64,000 nt of DNA from Actinacidiphila acidipaludis (GTDB lineage Bacteria; Actinomycetota; Actinomycetes; Streptomycetales; Streptomycetaceae), in contig NZ_JAINZZ010000032.1 of assembly GCF_019890725.1 (NCBI RefSeq), positions 1 through 64,000 on the forward strand, given 5' to 3'. Below the pieces are notes generated by a model, which saw only the letters and a program-made list of their open reading frames with translations, had not been told where the DNA came from and searched no databases. Below, one piece after another: positions 59,941 to 64,000 of the stretch. Numbering within the stretch: the first letter of the stretch is position 1; the number at the start of each line of letters is the position of its first letter. Made by a program: the position numbers and the translations under genes.

Positions 59941-60041
59941 GCCCGGCCCGACCGCCGGGACCGGGCCGCCGAGCGCCCGGTCCCCAGGTGAAGGACGAAG
60001 CCGACACGCGCTGACGGCTGCCGCACGAGACGAGGACGTGG

Positions 60042-60986
60042 GTGCTCAAGACTGCCCGCAAGCAGGACAAGGACCCCGAGGGGCGGATGCCCCTCGCCGA
60101 CCACCTGCGTGAACTGCGCAACCGGCTGTTCAAGTCGGTGCTGGCGATCATCGTCGTCACGATCGTGGCGGCGTTCTTCTACAAGCACATCATCGAGCTG
60201 CTGCAGCACCGGATCCCCGGCAACGTGCGCTGTGTCAACGGCGCCACGCACCAGCACGACAGCGCGCCCTGCGCCCAGATGACCGTCAACGGCCTGCTCG
60301 GTGGTTTCTCCATCGCCCTCAAGGTCTCGCTGATGGCCGGCATCGTCGCGTCGTCGCCCGTCTGGCTGTACCAGCTCTGGGCGTTCCTCGCGCCCGGTCT
60401 GCACCGCAACGAGAAGCGCTACACGCTGGGCTTCGTCGGCGCCGGTGTGCCGCTGTTCCTGGCCGGCGCGGCGCTGGCCTACGAAATCCTGCCGCAGACC
60501 GCCCGGATCATGATCGGCTTCGTGCCGAACGACACCACCAACCTGCTGGCCCTGGACGACTTCCTGGACCTGGTGGTCCGCATGGTCGTGGTCTTCGGTC
60601 TCGCCTTCGAGCTGCCGCTGGCGCTGGTGCTGCTCAACTTCACCGGGGTCGTCAGCGGCCGCCGCATGCTCGGCTGGTGGCGCGGCATGGTCATCGGCAT
60701 CACCGTCTTCGCCGCCGTCGCCACCCCCACCGGCGACCCGCTGACGATGTGCCTGCTCGCCGCGCCGATCGTCTTCCTGTACTTCCTGGCGCTGGGCATC
60801 TGCTTCTTCAACGACTCCCGCAGGGCCCGCCGCCGCGCCGCCGACCCGGACTTCGGGCTCGACCCGGACGAGGCCTCCAGCCTCGACCACATCCCCGAGC
60901 AGATCCAGTCCCAGCCCTACGACGACGAGGACGGCGAGGGCACCGGCACCCGCCGAGCCGACGACGGCTTCGACGACGCCACCTGA
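60042..60986 (+). CDS. tatC: Tat translocase subunit TatC
   Basis: 314 residues, six membrane helices. The N-terminus MPLADHLRELRNRLFKS is the conserved cytosolic RR-signal-binding site with the Glu in HLRELR. Later are WLYQLWAFLAPGLHRNEKR, the FGLAFELP helix and ATPTGDPLT. A periplasmic loop near residues 55-80 has two Cys (RCVNGATHQHDSAPCAQ) that could form a disulphide. The C-terminal tail from about residue 260 is long, charged and poorly structured. The start is GTG at 60042 with GAGGAC upstream. Confidence 0.94.
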   Translation: MLKTARKQDKDPEGRMPLADHLRELRNRLFKSVLAIIVVTIVAAFFYKHIIELLQHRIPGNVRCVNGATHQHDSAPCAQMTVNGLLGGFSIALKVSLMAGIVASSPVWLYQLWAFLAPGLHRNEKRYTLGFVGAGVPLFLAGAALAYEILPQTARIMIGFVPNDTTNLLALDDFLDLVVRMVVVFGLAFELPLALVLLNFTGVVSGRRMLGWWRGMVIGITVFAAVATPTGDPLTMCLLAAPIVFLYFLALGICFFNDSRRARRRAADPDFGLDPDEASSLDHIPEQIQSQPYDDEDGEGTGTRRADDGFDDAT

Positions 60987-61026
60987 ACGCCACCTGACGG
61001 ATCTCCTCGGCGGCCCCGATCCGGGG

Positions 61027-61032
61027 TAGGGT
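61027..61032 (+). promoter_or_regulatory. -10 box, leaderless lipid-kinase-like gene
   Basis: TAGGGT ends 6 nt before the GTG at 61039. No ribosome-binding site is present. Confidence 0.5.
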
Positions 61033-61038
61033 CCGCCC

Positions 61039-61926
61039 GTGACCAGCGAGATCACCCTCTTCGTCAATCCCGGCGCGGGCCGCGGCCGGGGCGCGCAGGC
61101 CGCCGGGCCGGCCGCCGGGGCCCTGCGTGACGCCGGGCACCGCGTGCGGACCGTCGTCGGCCAGGACGCCGCGGACGCCCTCGACCGTGCCAGGAAGGCC
61201 GTCGAGGGCGGCACCGACGCCCTGGTCGCCGTCGGCGGGGACGGCATGGTGTCGCTGGCCCTCCAGGCGGTCGCCGGCACCGGTACGCCGCTCGGCGTGG
61301 TCGCCGCCGGCACCGGCAACGACTTCGCCCGGGTCAACGGCCTGCCGGTGCGCGACCCTGCCGCGGCCGGCGCCGCCATCGCCGCAGCGCTGACCGCCGG
61401 CCGGACCCGCACGCTGGACCTCGGCCGGATCGGGGACCGCTGGTTCGGCACCGTCATGGCCTCCGGCTTCGACTCCCGGGTCAACGACCGCGGCAACCGG
61501 ATGAGCTGGCCCACCGGCCGGTTCAAGTACGACCTGGCGATGCTCGCCGAGCTGGCGGCGCTGCGCCCGATCCGCTACACCGTGCAGTTCGACGACGCGC
61601 CCGAGCGGGAGATCGAGGCCACCCTGATCGCGGTCGGCAACGGCTCCTCGTACGGCGGCGGCATGCGGATATGCGCCGACGCGCTGATGGACGACGGCCT
61701 TTTCGACGTGTGCGTGGTCGGCCCGTGCAGCCGCAGCACCCTGCTGAGGGTCTTTCCGCGGGTCTACCGCGGCACCCATCCGAGCCATCCGGTCGTCACC
61801 GTGCACCGCGCGGCGCGGGTGCGGCTGGCCGCCGAGGGGATCACCGCCTACGCCGACGGAGAGCGGGTCGGAGCCCTCCCGATCAGCGCCGAGACCGTCC
61901 CCGGAGCCGTCCGCCTGCTGAGCTGA
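61039..61926 (+). CDS. Diacylglycerol kinase-family lipid kinase
   Basis: 295 residues of the DAGK catalytic fold. FVNPGAGRGRG (NPxxGxG) begins the protein, the nucleotide motif is VGGDGMVS (G66-G69), and GVVAAGTGNDFAR follows. The C-terminal beta-rich domain includes VGNGSSYGGGMRICADALMDDGLFDVCVV. It phosphorylates a lipid such as diacylglycerol; sphingosine-like or other lipids cannot be excluded. Leaderless from the -10 position. It is separated from tatC by 52 nt and from the helicase by 52 nt. Confidence 0.9.
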   Translation: MTSEITLFVNPGAGRGRGAQAAGPAAGALRDAGHRVRTVVGQDAADALDRARKAVEGGTDALVAVGGDGMVSLALQAVAGTGTPLGVVAAGTGNDFARVNGLPVRDPAAAGAAIAAALTAGRTRTLDLGRIGDRWFGTVMASGFDSRVNDRGNRMSWPTGRFKYDLAMLAELAALRPIRYTVQFDDAPEREIEATLIAVGNGSSYGGGMRICADALMDDGLFDVCVVGPCSRSTLLRVFPRVYRGTHPSHPVVTVHRAARVRLAAEGITAYADGERVGALPISAETVPGAVRLLS

Positions 61927-61978
61927 GCAGATAAGATCACGCGCCGTGTCGGTGCCGCCCGGTAGGCTCGTGGGCGAG

Positions 61979-64000
61979 ATGACCGATGAGATGTCGCCCG
62001 CCGAGCGCTTCGCCGCCAGCCGTCGTCGCGCCGCAGAGAACGCCACCGCACTCGCCCAGTTCCGCGAGCTGTACGAGTTCGGCCTCGACCCCTTCCAGAT
62101 AGAGGCGTGCAAGGCGCTGGAGGCCGGCAGCGGCGTCCTGGTCGCCGCGCCCACCGGCTCCGGCAAGACCATCGTGGGCGAGTTCGCCGTCCACCTGGCC
62201 CTGGCCGAGGGGCGGAAGTGCTTCTACACCACGCCCATCAAGGCCCTGTCGAACCAGAAGTACAACGACCTCGCCAAGCGGTACGGGGCCGACAAGGTCG
62301 GCCTGCTCACCGGGGACAACAGTGTCAACGGCGACGCGCCCGTGATCGTCATGACGACCGAGGTCCTGCGGAACATGCTGTACGCGGGCTCCCCGGCGCT
62401 GGACGGCCTGGCCTACGTGGTCATGGACGAGGTGCACTACCTGTCCGACCGCTTCCGCGGCGCCGTGTGGGAGGAGGTGATCATCCACCTCCCGCAGTCC
62501 GTCACCCTGGTGTCGCTCTCCGCGACCGTGTCCAACGCCGAGGAGTTCGGCGACTGGCTGGACACCGTCCGCGGCGACACCCGGGTGATCGTCTCCGAGC
62601 ACCGGCCCGTGCCGCTGTGGCAGCACGTCCTGGCCGGGCGGCGGATGTACGACCTCTTCGAGGAGAAGGCGGGCTCCGGCGGGGGCCAGGGCCGGCGCGA
62701 GGTCAACACCGACCTCGAACGGCTCGCCCGGATCGAGAACCAGCGCCCCTTCACCGGCCGCGGACGCCGCGGCCGGGAGGCGGACCGCGAGCGCGAGCGG
62801 CGGTCCCGCAGCCGGGTCTGGACGCCCAGCCGCGCCGAGGTCATCGACCGCCTCGACAGCGAGGGCCTGCTCCCCGCGATCACCTTCATCTTCAGCCGGG
62901 CCGGCTGCGAGGCGGCGGTCCAGCAGTGCCTCTACGCCGGGCTCCGGCTCAACAACGACGAGGCCCGCGCCAAGGTGCGGGCCCTGGTCGAGGAGCGCAC
63001 GCGCGCCATCCCGGACGAGGACCTGCACGTCCTGGGCTACTTCGAGTTCCTGGAGGGCCTGGAGCGCGGGATCGCCGCCCACCACGCGGGCATGCTGCCG
63101 ACGTTCAAGGAGATCGTCGAGGAGCTGTTCGTCAAGGGCCTGGTCAAGGCGGTCTTCGCCACCGAGACGCTGGCGCTGGGCATCAACATGCCCGCCCGGT
63201 CGGTGGTGCTGGAGAAGCTGGTGAAGTGGAACGGCGAGACGCACGCCGACATCACCCCCGGCGAGTACACCCAGCTCACCGGGCGCGCCGGCCGCCGCGG
63301 CATCGACGTCGAGGGCCACGCGGTGGTGCTGTGGCAGCGGGCGTTCGACCCGGTCGCCGTCGCCGGCCTGGCCGGTACCCGCACCTATCCGCTGCGGTCC
63401 TCCTTCAAGCCGTCGTACAACATGGCGGTCAACCTGGTCGGCCAGTTCGGGCGGCACCGCTCGCGCGAACTGCTGGAGACCTCCTTCGCGCAGTTCCAGG
63501 CCGACCGCTCGGTGGTCGGCATCTCCAAGCAGGTGCAGCGCAACGAGGAAGGGCTGCGCGGCTACAAGGAGTCGATGACCTGCCACCTCGGCGACTTCGA
63601 CGCGTACATGGGCCTGCGGCGGGAGCTGAAGGAGCGTGAGGCCGAGCTGTCGCGTCAGGGCGCCAACCAGCGCCGCGCGGCCGCCGCGGAGTCGCTGGAG
63701 AAGCTCAAGCCGGGCGACATCATCCACGTCCCGGCCGGCAAGTACGCCGGCCTCGCGCTGGTCCTGGAACCGGGCATCCCCGGCCGGGCGACCGGCGGGC
63801 ACCACCCGCGCGGCGGCGAGTTCCACGACGGTCCCCGGCCGCTGGTGCTGACCGCGGAACGCCAGGTCAAGCGGCTCGCGCAGATCGACTTCCCGGTGCC
63901 GGTCGAGGCGCTCGACCGGATGCGGATCCCCAAGTCGTTCAACCCGCGCAGCCCGCAGTCCCGGCGCGACCTGGCCTCGGCGATGCGCTCCAAGGCCGGC
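61979..64000 (+). CDS. DEAD/DEAH-box helicase (Ski2/Mtr4-like), cut by the right edge
   Basis: 674 residues are visible in an open frame that continues past the window. Motif I is APTGSGKT (K63), motif Ia TTPIKALSNQK, motif II DEVH (D150-H153), motif III SLSATVSN, motif VI QLTGRAGRRG, with GLEKLVKWNGE-type VLEKLVKWNGE before it. It is like HelY-type RNA helicases of actinobacteria, proposed to unwind RNA. The ATG at 61979 lies 10 nt after TAGGCT (61963-61968). A GTG at 61970 is in frame and possible. Because the stop lies outside, total length and the C-terminal domain are unknown. Confidence 0.9.
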   Translation, partial: MTDEMSPAERFAASRRRAAENATALAQFRELYEFGLDPFQIEACKALEAGSGVLVAAPTGSGKTIVGEFAVHLALAEGRKCFYTTPIKALSNQKYNDLAKRYGADKVGLLTGDNSVNGDAPVIVMTTEVLRNMLYAGSPALDGLAYVVMDEVHYLSDRFRGAVWEEVIIHLPQSVTLVSLSATVSNAEEFGDWLDTVRGDTRVIVSEHRPVPLWQHVLAGRRMYDLFEEKAGSGGGQGRREVNTDLERLARIENQRPFTGRGRRGREADRERERRSRSRVWTPSRAEVIDRLDSEGLLPAITFIFSRAGCEAAVQQCLYAGLRLNNDEARAKVRALVEERTRAIPDEDLHVLGYFEFLEGLERGIAAHHAGMLPTFKEIVEELFVKGLVKAVFATETLALGINMPARSVVLEKLVKWNGETHADITPGEYTQLTGRAGRRGIDVEGHAVVLWQRAFDPVAVAGLAGTRTYPLRSSFKPSYNMAVNLVGQFGRHRSRELLETSFAQFQADRSVVGISKQVQRNEEGLRGYKESMTCHLGDFDAYMGLRRELKEREAELSRQGANQRRAAAAESLEKLKPGDIIHVPAGKYAGLALVLEPGIPGRATGGHHPRGGEFHDGPRPLVLTAERQVKRLAQIDFPVPVEALDRMRIPKSFNPRSPQSRRDLASAMRSKAG

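Noticed and set aside
1-64000. CRISPR array, insertion sequence, prophage or biosynthetic cluster
   Set aside because: There are no regularly spaced repeats, transposase, integrase or phage genes, and no synthase modules. Gene order and composition look like core chromosome throughout.

Overview
This window is chromosomal DNA of a streptomycete or close relative (Actinomycetota). It is very GC-rich, codons usually end in G or C, and many genes start with GTG. The gene content is diagnostic: two chaplins, mycothiol ligase MshC, a gylR-glpF-glpK-glpD operon, and a complete Pup-proteasome locus with pafBC, tatA and tatC. As far as I recall, the order follows the S. coelicolor chromosome from chpH/chpC down to the tat genes in one long syntenic block, so most of the window is core chromosome. 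I found no insertion sequence, prophage, CRISPR array or biosynthetic cluster. All positions come from reading the sequence. Nothing was searched against a database.

Layout. Positions 1-1.3 kb hold a cluster of palindromic operators, a DUF35-type Zn-ribbon/OB protein and a VOC protein, followed by tRNA-Leu(GAG) on the minus strand. Positions 1.7-9.7 kb hold an M20 peptidase, a short and a long chaplin, two conserved hypotheticals, a RecD-like protein with eroded ATPase motifs, an aldo/keto reductase and an LLM-class oxidoreductase. Positions 9.9-15.5 kb hold a conserved actinobacterial block of unknown function (histidine phosphatase, DUF3090 protein, kinase-like SCO1664-family protein), then mshC and a PAC2 protein. 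Positions 15.5-25.4 kb hold an L-fucose-type sugar locus: a divergent GH18-like exported protein, L-fuconate dehydratase, SDR, ABC importer, sugar dehydrogenase, lactonase and a FadR/GntR regulator. A repeated ACATCGGA element suggests that this regulator controls the locus.

Positions 25.5-32.2 kb hold a divergent AraC regulator/metal-dependent isomerase pair and the glycerol operon, with two copies of a perfect GylR-type palindrome. Positions 32.4-44.4 kb hold metH, a HAD phosphatase, two tandem peptide-binding lipoproteins without other transporter parts, a response regulator, a RecB-type nuclease, a site-2 protease and TrmI.

Positions 44.6-60.99 kb are the Pup-proteasome region: an exported protein, a ferredoxin, arc (ATPase), dop, pup, prcB and prcA, a LacI regulator plus MFS transporter inserted between prcA and pafA, pafA (ligase), two FKBP prolyl isomerases, pafB and pafC, two small proteins, and tatA and tatC. 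Arc unfolds pupylated proteins for the PrcBA core, PafA attaches Pup, Dop removes it, and PafBC is the linked DNA-damage transcription activator. The encoded Pup already ends in Glu (GGE), so it should need no deamidation. The window ends with a lipid-kinase-like gene and a Ski2-like helicase that runs off the right edge.

A recurring regulatory feature is a TANNNT -10 box 6-8 nt before a start codon that has no Shine-Dalgarno sequence. This predicts leaderless mRNAs for about ten genes. Several strong GC-rich hairpins separate the transcription units.
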